The notes beneath the pieces were generated by a model. That model was given only the letters and a program-made list of their open reading frames with translations. It had not been told where the DNA came from and searched no databases. A program made the translations under genes and the position numbers. From positions 1 through 63,028 of the forward strand of contig CAYMLL010000008.1 in assembly GCA_964390645.1 (NCBI GenBank): 63,028 bases of DNA. Direction: 5' to 3'. This stretch comes from CAYMLL01 sp964390645. Its GTDB lineage: Bacteria; Planctomycetota; UBA8108. Position 1 is the first letter of the stretch, and the number at the start of each line of letters is the position of its first letter. Shown in pieces: positions 1 through 8,681 of this stretch.

Positions 1-1806
1 GACATCGCCGTCGACGAGAATCCGCGTGTGGACCACCGCGGTCTCCTCCACGCTGGCGCAGCGGGCCTCGACGTGGAAGCGGATCGCCGCCCCTCCCTGC
101 GGGAACGGCTCGACCGCCAGGAAGTCGCAGTGGGACAGCCGGCCGAACCCGATAACGTTGCCGCCGATGTGAAGGACTCGCCCCTCCGGACACTCGACGA
201 CGGGCTCCGCCACACGCTCTTCCGGCGGCCCCTCGCAACAATCCTCGTCGAGCCCCCGCGCCTCGAAGGTGCAGCCGAGCTCGGGGTCGCACGTGGCGAT
301 CTCGCAGGGACCGGGAGGATGAACGACGAAGATCAGCAGCCCCTCGATCTCGCGCGGCGGCTCGCCGTCGTCGCGGGCAACGAACGGCACGTACGCAGGG
401 CCGAGCTGCTCGGCGCCCGGACGCCAGGAGAACTCGCCGGACTCCGTGTCGAGGGTGGCCCCTTCGGGCAAGCTCTCCGCCTCATAGACGAGATTGTCGC
501 CGTCCGGATCCGTCGCGCCGATGTTGAACAGGATCTGTCGGTCGGAATACGTACGGTAAACTCCACGACGAGGGATGAACGGCGGCTGGTTCACCGGCGA
601 GTCCGCGTCGAGACAGATGATCTCGCCGCTCGTCACGACGCTGCGTGAAGGCGTGCCGTTGTCCTCCACACGCACGGAGATCGGATGCGCTCCGGCCTGG
701 CCGTCGACCGGCAGCCAGGTGAATCGCCCCGTCGCAGGATCGAGAGAGCTGCCCTCGGGGATATCGAGCGCCTGGAGAACGAGGTCGTCGTCGTCGGGAT
801 CGGTGGCGATGACGAAGAAGTCGAGCTCGACGCCTTCACGCGCGTAGATCGTGCCGATCGGATCCACCGACGGGGGGGGGTTGCCCTCGAGGACCCGCCC
901 GAGCCCGGGCGCGTCTTCGGCAAGCGGCGGTACGCCGTCGTCCAGCACACGCACGCGAATCCGGTAGTCACCGACCTCACCGAAACGAGGCGACCAGCGA
1001 ATGACTCCGCTCGATGAATCGATCGTCATCCGCTCCGGTCCGGACTCGATGGAGTAGGACAGGACGTCGTCGCGCGGATCGTGTGCGATGACCGCGAACT
1101 CGAGAAGGAGTCCCTCGCGCCCTTGCACGGTGCCGATCGGCTCGACGATCGGCGGCTCGTTCGATCCGGTGCACCGGGCGACCTCCTCGGCGGTGAGCTC
1201 GGGAAGTGGCGCCCCCCCGCGGAACAGGTAGTTGAGGATGGCCACGACGTCCGTGACCTCGAGGACCTCGCTGGCATCGGCGTCGGCCGTGGCGTCGCAC
1301 ATCGGCGCTTCACCACCGAGAAAGAGAAACTGCAGGAGGACGACCGCGTCGGTGAGCTCCAGGGTCCCGTTGCGATCCACGTCGCCGCGGACGGCCGGCA
1401 CGGGAGCCGACAGCGCGCCCTGGTCGATCCACCGACCGATGAGATCGATCTCGGCGTCGTCGAGGGGCGGCTGGGCAAGCGGCATGCGCGAGCCGAATTG
1501 CGGTGTATCCTGCGAGATCTTCAGCCACAGCGGGCTGCTCGCGACATCGAAAGGCTTGACGACCGACTCTCCGTACTGGTCGCCGAAGCTGGCCATCGTC
1601 ACGGTGTAGTCGCTCAGATCGACCCCACTGGTGCCGCTCCCGATGTGGCAAGCGCCCCCGGAGCAGCTGCGGTCAAAAACCGGCTGAATCTCGGACTCGT
1701 AATCGACCATGCCCTGAGCCGCAATCCGGCCTCCGACCGTCAAGTACAGGATCAAGGCCGACAAGAATCGACAGCTCGAGTCGCGAGTCCAGGCTCCGAC
1801 TCCCAT
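1..1806 (-). CDS. Secreted cytochrome-c-like / dockerin / Ig-like protein (partial, 3' end outside window)
   Basis: The reading frame is open from an ATG at 1806 to the left edge (602 codons, no stop), so the C-terminus is missing. Residues about 10-31 form a signal peptide ending in AAQ. Next comes a short cytochrome-like segment with the heme-type motif CSGGACH (CX4CH rather than CXXCH) and a MPLAQPPL-type methionine region, as in planctomycete 'PSC' cytochromes. At about residues 140-205 there is a complete two-repeat dockerin-like domain (GDVDRNGTLELTDAV, then DADASEVLEVTDVVAILNYL). Three Ig-like putative-sugar-binding (He_PIG) repeats follow, each with a D-P-D-x-D calcium-type loop, then a Cys-rich stretch. 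The dockerin lies inside the protein, not at the C-terminus. An extracytoplasmic, calcium-binding surface role is inferred; heme binding is unproven. The long plus-strand frame here is a high-GC shadow. Confidence 0.75.
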   Translation of the reverse strand, partial: MGVGAWTRDSSCRFLSALILYLTVGGRIAAQGMVDYESEIQPVFDRSCSGGACHIGSGTSGVDLSDYTVTMASFGDQYGESVVKPFDVASSPLWLKISQDTPQFGSRMPLAQPPLDDAEIDLIGRWIDQGALSAPVPAVRGDVDRNGTLELTDAVVLLQFLFLGGEAPMCDATADADASEVLEVTDVVAILNYLFRGGAPLPELTAEEVARCTGSNEPPIVEPIGTVQGREGLLLEFAVIAHDPRDDVLSYSIESGPERMTIDSSSGVIRWSPRFGEVGDYRIRVRVLDDGVPPLAEDAPGLGRVLEGNPPPSVDPIGTIYAREGVELDFFVIATDPDDDDLVLQALDIPEGSSLDPATGRFTWLPVDGQAGAHPISVRVEDNGTPSRSVVTSGEIICLDADSPVNQPPFIPRRGVYRTYSDRQILFNIGATDPDGDNLVYEAESLPEGATLDTESGEFSWRPGAEQLGPAYVPFVARDDGEPPREIEGLLIFVVHPPGPCEIATCDPELGCTFEARGLDEDCCEGPPEERVAEPVVECPEGRVLHIGGNVIGFGRLSHCDFLAVEPFPQGGAAIRFHVEARCASVEETAVVHTRILVDGDV

Positions 1807-2019
1807 CGCAGTTACCTCGTCAGGGGATCGTGCCGCACTACCGGGACGCGGCACAGAGGACCGTCAATTCTATCGCTCGAGGCCCGAATTGTGCACCCGA
1901 ATTGCCGGACGAATCCCGAACTTCGGCCAGAAACTACCCAGAGCCTCTGCTGCTGACAGTAAACTGGATCCACCCCCCGAACCGAGGCTGGGAGTCCTCG
2001 AGTGTGACGAGGTCCCGAG

Positions 2020-2733
2020 ATGAAGAACAACAAGATGAAGAACTTGGCTCTGCTGAGCGTGGCCCTGACAGTCGCGATTCTCGTCGGTCGCCATATCGAC
2101 CGGCGCGAGACGCCGGTCTGGGCGAACGACGGCGAGATCGAGACACTGGCCACGAGCCCGGGAGACGTGAACGGAGACGGCGCCCTCGATGTCTCCGACG
2201 CCGTGCACCTGCTGCTCCATCTCTTCCAGGGCGGCGAGCCGCCGGCGCCCTTCGAGACCGCGCCGACAACAACGCTGATCGTCACACGCCACGCCGAGAA
2301 GGAGAGCGGCGTGGATCCCGGCCTGACGCCGTCCGGTCAGCTGCGGGCCGAGCAGTTCGCGCGCCTGATCGCCAGCGATGACATCGATGTGCTGATCGCG
2401 AGCACGCTGCGGCGCACGATCGAGACGCTGCTCCCCCTCGCCGAGACCAAGGGACTGGGAGAAGAGGACATCATCCAGCTGATGGACGTCGACGAGGTGG
2501 TCGAGTCCATCCGCGACGTCCCGCCGGGAAGCACGGTCGCGCTGTGCCACCACAGCTTCACCCTGCACCAGATCCTCGACGGCCTCTGTGTCGAGGGACA
2601 TGACACGATCCCGATGGCCGGATCGATCTACGACACCTGGCTCGTCGTGGAGCTGCCGGCGAACGGCACTCCGCGGCTGCACTACTTCCGCTACGCGGAG
2701 CTGCCGGAGGTCCCCGAGGATCCGGACGCGTAG
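2020..2733 (+). CDS. Secreted histidine phosphatase with an N-terminal half-dockerin
   Basis: 237 aa. The ATG at 2020 follows GAGG at 7 nt spacing. Residues 7-24 are a hydrophobic signal or anchor segment. Residues about 48-75 hold one dockerin-type calcium repeat (GDVNGDGALDVSDAV, then LFQGG). The rest is a histidine phosphatase (phosphoglycerate-mutase superfamily) domain: TRHAEK supplies the nucleophilic His91, STLRRT the second arginine, and ALCHHS (residues 174-179) the second catalytic His. The substrate cannot be read from the sequence; broad secreted phosphomonoesterase activity is inferred. A dockerin normally has two repeats, so the single repeat is odd. The gene diverges from the cytochrome/dockerin gene and its stop codon abuts an inverted-repeat element. 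Confidence 0.8.
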   Translation: MKNNKMKNLALLSVALTVAILVGRHIDRRETPVWANDGEIETLATSPGDVNGDGALDVSDAVHLLLHLFQGGEPPAPFETAPTTTLIVTRHAEKESGVDPGLTPSGQLRAEQFARLIASDDIDVLIASTLRRTIETLLPLAETKGLGEEDIIQLMDVDEVVESIRDVPPGSTVALCHHSFTLHQILDGLCVEGHDTIPMAGSIYDTWLVVELPANGTPRLHYFRYAELPEVPEDPDA

Positions 2734-2892
2734 CAGCCCGTTGAGAGAGTGCTTTCGAGTCGGGGTCGAGGGGTTCTGTTCGAGATCCAGAAGCTGAAAC
2801 GCGAGCGAGGTGCCTCCTCGTTGAGCTTCGGCGCCGCGGAGATCGGCCAGAGTCACCAACATTCGGCCGAAGTGATTTTTTCAACGGGCTGC
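2733..2892. repeat. Inverted-repeat-bounded element, MITE-like or bidirectional terminator
   Basis: GCAGCCCGTTGA at 2733-2744 is matched by its exact reverse complement TCAACGGGCTGC at 2881-2892. In RNA the stem continues six more pairs inward (three are G-U), giving an 18-bp stem (2733-2750 with 2875-2892) around a 124-nt interior. The interior contains further short complementary segments. It sits between two convergent genes, and its first base is the last base of the phosphatase stop codon. It has the look of a small non-autonomous transposon with terminal repeats, but no clear target-site duplication is visible and no transposase is present. Confidence 0.5.
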
Positions 2893-2957
2893 CAGGCGTC
2901 GGGAGCTCCGGCCGCGGATCGACGCTCGCCCCGGATGCCCGGGCGCCTCGGCCCTCC

Positions 2958-3902
2958 TCACTCATCACGGTCAGCCCTCGGGAGGCTCCAGTCCTTCTGC
3001 GCAGCGAAGCCCTCGACCACGAGCACGCCGTCGAGGTGACACTCGAGCACGGAGTAAGCGTTGCCGCGATCCTTCTTCGCCGAGCCCTCGATCATCGCGG
3101 CGAGCGTGATGTAGTCGATGCCGCCGATGCGCTTGTGGTCGTTGACGTGGTTGTGGCCCTGAAAAACCGCCAGCACCTTCTTCGACTCCTGCAGGATACG
3201 GCGCACCGCGGGAGCGCTCTTGACACCGTAGTGGCCGCCGACATCGAGGCGCTGGTGAACCAGGACGATCGTCGGCCTCCCGGTTGCGGCGAGATCCTTC
3301 CTCAGCCACTCACGCTGCGCTCGGGGGATCTCCGTGTCGTCCCAGCTGAAGTTGTCGCGGTGATAGGAGACCTCGTCGGCCCGATAGCAGGCGTCGAGCA
3401 CGACGAAGTGGAGCCCTCCCTTCCCGGGTCCCGAATCGAACGAATAAAACGCGCTCTTCTCCTTGCGTCGCAGTCCACAGCTGGCGAGGAACTCGGCCTT
3501 CGTCAGCGTCGTGACGCAGTGGTTGCCCAGCACGTAGTGGCGCTCGGCGTGGCACTTCGCGAGCTCCTTTTCGATACGCACCAGGTAGCCTAGCTCCTTC
3601 TCCACGCTGGGAGCCGCGTCGACGAGATCGCCCAGCTCGACGACGAGGTCCACCTTGCGGCGGTTGAAGAGCTCGATCGCCGGACGGATCTTCTCCAGCG
3701 ACTCACGATAGTGGCGCGTGCCGCGCGCCGGCTTGTCGGCGTAGTGAACGTCGGTCAAGAGACCGACGCGCAGGAGCGGATCCGGTCTCTCCTCGTCGAG
3801 AAACGCGCCGAGAGCGCTGGCGGACGGGGCGAGAACCACGCTCCCGCCAAGCAGTCGCGCAGCACCGCCGAGAAAGCCGCGGCGATCGATCACGGAGCTC
3901 AT
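2958..3902 (-). CDS. Calcineurin-like metallophosphoesterase with Tat-type signal
   Basis: 314 aa, ATG at 3902. The N-terminus (DRRGFLGGAARLLGG) is a twin-arginine-like signal followed by a hydrophobic stretch. The metallophosphoesterase blocks are in order: LTDVHYAD (D-x-H), ELGDLVDAAP (G-D), VLGNHC (G-N-H), VLVHQRLD, and GHNHVND (G-H-x-H), which are the metal ligands of the calcineurin-like fold. The class resembles Mn-dependent ADP-ribose/CDP-alcohol phosphatases or alkaline-phosphatase-like enzymes; the substrate is unknown. It is followed (upstream on the minus strand) by a lipoprotein gene 12 nt away, so the two are probably co-transcribed. Confidence 0.8.
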   Translation of the reverse strand: MSSVIDRRGFLGGAARLLGGSVVLAPSASALGAFLDEERPDPLLRVGLLTDVHYADKPARGTRHYRESLEKIRPAIELFNRRKVDLVVELGDLVDAAPSVEKELGYLVRIEKELAKCHAERHYVLGNHCVTTLTKAEFLASCGLRRKEKSAFYSFDSGPGKGGLHFVVLDACYRADEVSYHRDNFSWDDTEIPRAQREWLRKDLAATGRPTIVLVHQRLDVGGHYGVKSAPAVRRILQESKKVLAVFQGHNHVNDHKRIGGIDYITLAAMIEGSAKKDRGNAYSVLECHLDGVLVVEGFAAQKDWSLPRADRDE

Positions 3903-3914
3903 GTCGGACTCTCC

Positions 3915-5009
3915 TCAACGAAGCCGCAAGACGTACTGCAGGCTGTCGGCGCCGGTGTCGACAACCGCGACGTCGACACGCGATCCCTGGTTCCGCACAC
4001 CGCGTAGAAACTCCAGGAAGTCGACGGGGTCGACGCGATCGTACGCTTCCTGACCAACCAGATCGACGAGCAGATCCGAGCCTTCGAGAGACACGATGTC
4101 GGCAAGATCGAAGATGAGGAAATCGACGCCGGGAAAGACATCGCGCGCGCCCTCTCTCGATACGACGACGAGATCACCTCCCTGCGGACGCCGCACGATC
4201 CACGCAGGGCCGCCGTCCCAGGCCGAGAGCTCGCCCGAACCGACGTCGAGCTCGTCGAGGACGGCGCCCGGCATGTCGATGTCGCTCCAGTCGAGTGCGA
4301 CGCGGATGTGCCGGCGCACGATCGGCGTCGCTTCGGCGCCGTAAAAGAGCACGACACGCTGCTCACCGCCGGGCTTGCCGCGGCGAAACGCGCTCCGACC
4401 GGAGATGGTGGACGAACGAAAATGGACCTCCCACGGCTCCCCGCGCTCCGGAGTCGGCTTGCTCGAGGTCGGATAGAAGACGTTGAGTCCCGCCGGCTGG
4501 TAGAGCACCGCGACATCGACGACGGGCGTGCGCACTCGCAACCAGCGCTCGACGGTGATCGTCTCACCCGACAACAGAAGGCCGCTGGCGAAGACCTCCT
4601 CGGTCTCGTCCCGCACCCGGGGTCGCCAGACCACCCGCTTGCGCGGCGCGTCGTAGCGCAGACGCCCCGCTCGCGTCGTCAGCCAGAGCCGGCGCCCGGG
4701 CAGCTGCCCCGCCAGGTCGACAGCTCGCAGGACGATCGGCTCCAGCGTCCCGTTCGTGACGTGAACGCGCGCGCGCACGAGGTCGCCCCACATCGGCGCG
4801 CCCTCGGTGAACGATATCGTCACCGCGGGGCCGAGATCCGGCGGCGACCCGGCAGGAACGACGGGAGTGGAGTCGCAGCCCGCGGTCGGCAACAAACAGA
4901 CAGCAGCTGACCGGAGCGTCCAGAGGAGTCGGCGCTTCCGGATCTCGGTGAACCTCACGATCCCGGCCTCTGCCGGGAGTTTCGAAGCTCGAGGTCTCAT
5001 GACGGGCAT
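3915..5009 (-). CDS. Uncharacterised lipoprotein
   Basis: Up to 364 aa from the ATG at 5009. A GTG 18 codons later, giving a start RFTEIRKRRLLW, would make a more typical lipoprotein signal and follows a short AGAGG. The signal ends in a lipobox-like TAGC with Cys at about residue 45, so a lipid-anchored exported protein is likely. No family is recognised. The mature part looks beta-rich (ITVERWLRVRTPVVDVAVLY and similar strands) and ends with an acidic, hydrophobic alternation. It probably forms a pair with the metallophosphoesterase immediately downstream. Confidence 0.6.
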   Translation of the reverse strand: MPVMRPRASKLPAEAGIVRFTEIRKRRLLWTLRSAAVCLLPTAGCDSTPVVPAGSPPDLGPAVTISFTEGAPMWGDLVRARVHVTNGTLEPIVLRAVDLAGQLPGRRLWLTTRAGRLRYDAPRKRVVWRPRVRDETEEVFASGLLLSGETITVERWLRVRTPVVDVAVLYQPAGLNVFYPTSSKPTPERGEPWEVHFRSSTISGRSAFRRGKPGGEQRVVLFYGAEATPIVRRHIRVALDWSDIDMPGAVLDELDVGSGELSAWDGGPAWIVRRPQGGDLVVVSREGARDVFPGVDFLIFDLADIVSLEGSDLLVDLVGQEAYDRVDPVDFLEFLRGVRNQGSRVDVAVVDTGADSLQYVLRLR

Positions 5010-5066
5010 TATCGTCTTGCCGACTCACAAGGGAAGTGGGATACCCATGTTCACCAGGAGCGACGC

Positions 5067-6356
5067 GTGTCCCCCACCGAGAACCGTACCTTCGTCGGCT
5101 TCGGATTCGGAGCCATTCAGACCGGGCTTTTCGCGTTCGAGGCATCGCGGTCGGGATGCTTCGAGCGCGTCGTCATCGCCGAGGTCGTCCCGGAGCTCGT
5201 GAACGCGGTGCGGGAGAACGGCGGGCGCTATTGCCTCAACATCGCGCACGCCGACCGTGTCGAGTCGGTCGACGTCGGTCCGGTCGACATGCTGGATCCC
5301 GCTGTCAGCGAGGATCGTGCAGAGCTCGTCGAGGCGATCTCCACGTCGGACGAGGCGGGAACCGCGATCCCGAGCGTCGAGTTCTACGGCGGCGACTCAC
5401 CCTCGAGCGTCGCCGCGCTGCTCGCCGAAGGGCTCGAACGACGCGCGGAGGGTCGTGAGCCCCTGGTCGTATACGCTGCCGAGAACCACAACGATGCGGC
5501 GGCGATACTGCGTGCCCGGGTCGTCGAGAGCTCGCGCGACGAGTCCGTCGCGTCGCGCGCCTGCTTCGTCGACACGGTCATCGGCAAGATGAGCGGTGTG
5601 ATCACCGAACCTCACGAGATCACGGAGCGGGGGCTCACTCCGCTCGCGCCGACGATCCGGCGCGCTCTTCTCGTCGAGGCGTTCCGTCACATCCTCGTCA
5701 CCTCACCTCGGGCGGCGGACGGTCATATCGTGCCTCGCGGCATCGACGTCTTCGTCGAGAAGGACGATCTGCTGCCCTTCGAGGAGGCCAAGCTCTTCGG
5801 CCACAACGCCGTGCACGCCCTGGCGGCATACCTCGGGCGGCTCGCCGGCGTCCAGCGCATGGACGAGCTGATCGCCGTCGACGGAGCGGTCGAATTCCTG
5901 CGCGCTGCCTTTCTCGAGGAGTCGGGTGTGGCGCTGATGCGCCGGCACCGCGGAGTCGACGCGCTCTTCACCGAGAAGGGCTTCGTGCAGCACGTCGACG
6001 ATCTGATCCCTCGGATGCTCAACCCCTTTCTCGGTGATCTCGTCGACAGGGTCGCCAGAGACCCCCGGCGCAAGCTCGGGTGGAACGATCGACTGATCGG
6101 CACACTGCGGCTGTGTGATTCCCGGAACGTCTCCTCGCGACGTTTCGCGAGGGGTGTCGCGGCCGCGATTCTGTCTCTGGAGCCGGGCATCGAGGCCGAC
6201 GAGCTCGATGTGCTTCCCGTGCTCCGATCGATCTGGCGCTCCGCCAAGGCCGGCGCGCAGCCGCGATCATCGGAGCGGCCCGCGAGACTCCTCGCGGAAG
6301 TCTCCCGGCAGCTCGTGGAGATCCGCGGCGCAACCCCCGAAGGTCTTTTTGCGTAG
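5067..6356 (+). CDS. Polyol-specific dehydrogenase, mannitol-1-phosphate 5-dehydrogenase-like
   Basis: 429 aa. The GTG start follows AGGAG at 5056-5060 (6 nt spacing). The N-terminus FVGFGFGAIQTG is an NAD-binding Rossmann loop like the GAGNIGRG loop of MtlD. Residues about 165-195 (DTVIGKM) match the 'D-R/T-I-x-P/K' block of the mannitol dehydrogenase family. The segment KLFGHNAVHALAAYLG corresponds to the catalytic K-x5-N-x2-H motif that opens the C-terminal helical domain. NAD-dependent oxidation of a polyol or polyol phosphate is therefore likely, but the substrate cannot be set from sequence. No PTS genes are nearby. A weak promoter-like pair (TTGCCG, 17 nt, GATACC) lies at 5017-5045. 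Confidence 0.7.
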   Translation: MSPTENRTFVGFGFGAIQTGLFAFEASRSGCFERVVIAEVVPELVNAVRENGGRYCLNIAHADRVESVDVGPVDMLDPAVSEDRAELVEAISTSDEAGTAIPSVEFYGGDSPSSVAALLAEGLERRAEGREPLVVYAAENHNDAAAILRARVVESSRDESVASRACFVDTVIGKMSGVITEPHEITERGLTPLAPTIRRALLVEAFRHILVTSPRAADGHIVPRGIDVFVEKDDLLPFEEAKLFGHNAVHALAAYLGRLAGVQRMDELIAVDGAVEFLRAAFLEESGVALMRRHRGVDALFTEKGFVQHVDDLIPRMLNPFLGDLVDRVARDPRRKLGWNDRLIGTLRLCDSRNVSSRRFARGVAAAILSLEPGIEADELDVLPVLRSIWRSAKAGAQPRSSERPARLLAEVSRQLVEIRGATPEGLFA

Positions 6357-6457
6357 AGAAGCGCCGGACTGTCGGCGATAATCCGCGGTTCTGCCGTGCC
6401 CGGGAACGGCCCCGGGAGGCCTCTGCGCGCAGCCCTCGAGGACCCCCGCTTCCACTC

Positions 6458-7888
6458 ATGGCACAACCGATCCTGATGCCCAAGGCCGGTCAAAGCATGA
6501 CCGAGGGCACCATCGTCAGCTGGCTGAAGAAGGAGGGCGACACCGTCGAGCGCGGCGAACCCCTCCTGGAGATCGAGACCGACAAGGCGAGTCTCGATGT
6601 CGAGTCCCCGGAGGCCGGCGTCCTGCGCAAGATCTTTCACGCCGACGGCGAGGTTGCCGCGGTGCTGGAGGTCATCGCGATCATCGGCGATCGGGACGAG
6701 GAGATCGACTTCGAGGCGGTGCGACGGGAGCACGCCCCGCCGGCTGCGGATACGACGGAGACGGGAGCCACGCCGGGCTCGACCCCGGAGACGGTCGCGA
6801 CGTCGCCGGAGACAGGCCCGTCAGAGAGGATGGCCTCGGGCGCCAGGACGGCGTCGGGCCCCGGGACGGCGTCGGGCCCCGGGACGGCGTCGGGCCCCGG
6901 GACGGCATCGGGCCCCGGGACGGCATCGGACGCGGCACCGGTGGCCCCGGCGGTGACCCTGACACGCGCTCCGGGGCCCGTGTCGACGGCGCCGCCGCTG
7001 CCGGCCGCCCCCCTCACGACGGGTGGCGCGCGTGTCGCGGCGTCGCCGCTCGCCCGTCGCATCGCGTCGGAGCGCGGCGTCAACCTCGGCTCTCTGAACG
7101 GAAGCGGCCCCGGCGGGCGAATTCTGCGACGTGATGTCGAGTCCGCACCGACCTCGTCGTCGAGGCACACCGCGGTGCTTCCCGGGGCTGTCCCGACGAG
7201 CCCCTACCCGCCGCGGAGCCCGCGACCGCCGACGACGATCGCCCTCGATGGCATGCGCGGAGCCATCGCCCGGACGCTCGAACAGTCCAAGAGGACGATC
7301 CCGCACTTCTACATGACGATGGCGATCGACATGTCGACGGCGCTCGGCGTCAAGGAGAGCTTCGCGCAGTCGGGATTGCGAGTCACCGTCAACGACCTCG
7401 TGCTCCGCGCCGTCACACTGGCGCTCATCGACGAGCCGCGGGTCAACTGCCGCGTCTGCGATGACCACGTCGAGTATCCGGAGGACGTCAATCTCGGGAT
7501 CGCGGTCGGCAGCGACGACGGCCTCGTCGTCCCGGTCGTCCTCGGCGCGCAGCAACACGACCTCGCAAGCCTCGCGAGCGCCTCCCGCGAGGTCATCACG
7601 GGCGCGCAGAACGGTAAGCTCGTCGGCACGGGTCAGGGAACGTTCACGGTGTCGAACCTCGGTGCCTGGGGGGTCGAGTCGTTCACCGCGATCATCAACC
7701 CACCCGAGGGCGCGATCCTCGCTGTCGGCGGCATCCGCCAGGAGATCGTCCCCGCCGGAGGTGGATTCTTCCCACGCTCGATGCTGCGCGTGTCGCTGTC
7801 CTGCGACCACCGGGCAATCGACGGGTTGATCGCCGCACGCTTCCTCGCGAGGCTCAAGCACCTTCTCGAGTCGGGTCGAATCGGCTGA
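6458..7888 (+). CDS. Dihydrolipoamide acyltransferase (E2) of a 2-oxoacid dehydrogenase complex
   Basis: 476 aa with the full E2 order. There is one N-terminal lipoyl domain (residues 1-85; ETDKAS carries the lipoylated Lys43), then a Pro/Ala/Gly/Thr linker with an 18-bp coding repeat. Next is a peripheral E3-binding domain (SPLARRIASERGVNLGSLNG at about 200-235) and the CAT-type catalytic domain ending in SCDHRAIDG with the active-site His451. This is the core of the pyruvate or a branched-chain 2-oxoacid dehydrogenase complex, transferring acyl groups from lipoamide to CoA. E1 and E3 genes are not in the window. It converges with lipB, the lipoylation gene, overlapping it by 35 bp. Confidence 0.9.
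   Translation: MAQPILMPKAGQSMTEGTIVSWLKKEGDTVERGEPLLEIETDKASLDVESPEAGVLRKIFHADGEVAAVLEVIAIIGDRDEEIDFEAVRREHAPPAADTTETGATPGSTPETVATSPETGPSERMASGARTASGPGTASGPGTASGPGTASGPGTASDAAPVAPAVTLTRAPGPVSTAPPLPAAPLTTGGARVAASPLARRIASERGVNLGSLNGSGPGGRILRRDVESAPTSSSRHTAVLPGAVPTSPYPPRSPRPPTTIALDGMRGAIARTLEQSKRTIPHFYMTMAIDMSTALGVKESFAQSGLRVTVNDLVLRAVTLALIDEPRVNCRVCDDHVEYPEDVNLGIAVGSDDGLVVPVVLGAQQHDLASLASASREVITGAQNGKLVGTGQGTFTVSNLGAWGVESFTAIINPPEGAILAVGGIRQEIVPAGGGFFPRSMLRVSLSCDHRAIDGLIAARFLARLKHLLESGRIG
6846..6930 (+). repeat. 18-bp tandem repeat in the E2 linker
   Basis: Almost five head-to-tail copies of an 18-bp unit (starting GGACGGCGTCGG) encode repeated T-A-S-G-P-G in the flexible linker after the lipoyl domain. 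The last copies differ by a G-to-A change (GCG to GCA). Copy number could vary between strains without breaking the frame. Confidence 0.85.
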
Positions 7889-8606
7889 GCAGATCGAAGG
7901 CCTCCGCCGCGCGCACCAGCTCGAGCTTCCTTCCGAGCGCGGTCTCGAGGGACCGGTGCAGGAGCCTGCCGAGCTCGTCCCAGCCGGGCAGGTCGGCGGC
8001 GTCCAGCTCCTTCGCGAGGCTCGTGACGCCCGCGTCGGCGATCCCGCACGGAACGATGTTCCGGAAACCCTCGAGCTCGTTCTCGACATTCAGAGCGAAG
8101 CCGTGCGACGTCACCCAGCGACTGCAGCGCACTCCGATCGCGATAATCTTGCGAGGAGGCTCCCCGAGCCAGACTCCGGTGCGACCCCCGATGCGTCCCG
8201 CAGTGAGACCGAGTTCAGCAAGGCTAACGATGAGAGCGTCCTCGAGACGACGAAGATAGACGTGGATATCACGGTCCCGGGGCGGCTCAGCGAGGCGCAC
8301 CACGGGATAGCCGACGAGTTGACCGGGCTCATGACAGGTGACGTCACCTCCGCGACCCGTCGTGTGGACGGAGACGCCGCCCGCCGCCAGATCCTCGATC
8401 GACGTGAGCAGATGGTCCGGACCACCGGAGGAGCCGAAAGTGATCGTAGGCGGGTGCTCGAGCAGCCAGAGCAGATCCGGAAGCCCGCCTTGTTGACGCA
8501 GGCGAACCAGGCTCTCCTGCACCTCGAGAGCCCTCCGGTAATCGATCGGAGCGCGATCCGTCACCCTCCGCTTCGCGTGTCCTCCCATGTCACGGTATGA
8601 TATCAT
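7854..8606 (-). CDS. lipB: Octanoyl-[acyl-carrier-protein]:protein N-octanoyltransferase LipB
   Basis: 250 aa. It moves octanoate from ACP to apo-lipoyl domains, the first step of lipoate assembly in the cytoplasm. The family blocks are all present: HPPTITFG, GRGGDVTCHEPGQLVGYPV, GRTGVWLG, KIIAIGVR (the catalytic Lys lies in this block) and SHGFALNV followed by VPCGI, whose Cys is the acyl-thioester nucleophile. The start could be the ATG at 8606 or the ATG six codons later (MGGHAKRR). The ATG at 8606 lies inside a perfect 10-bp palindrome. The 3' end overlaps the E2 gene tail to tail, an apt neighbour because E2 is the lipoylation target. ftsH diverges from it. Confidence 0.92.
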   Translation of the reverse strand: MISYRDMGGHAKRRVTDRAPIDYRRALEVQESLVRLRQQGGLPDLLWLLEHPPTITFGSSGGPDHLLTSIEDLAAGGVSVHTTGRGGDVTCHEPGQLVGYPVVRLAEPPRDRDIHVYLRRLEDALIVSLAELGLTAGRIGGRTGVWLGEPPRKIIAIGVRCSRWVTSHGFALNVENELEGFRNIVPCGIADAGVTSLAKELDAADLPGWDELGRLLHRSLETALGRKLELVRAAEAFDLLSRFDPTREGA

Positions 8607-8681
8607 GTCGCGTCGATTCCGGGGCCCCGGCAGGCCGCGGACGCGCGACGAAGCCAGGAAACCACCCCACGGGCGACGATC

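Noticed and set aside
5017..5045. Promoter TTGCCG-17-GATACC before the polyol dehydrogenase
   Set aside because: Only three of six matches in each box; mentioned with the gene but not listed as a feature.
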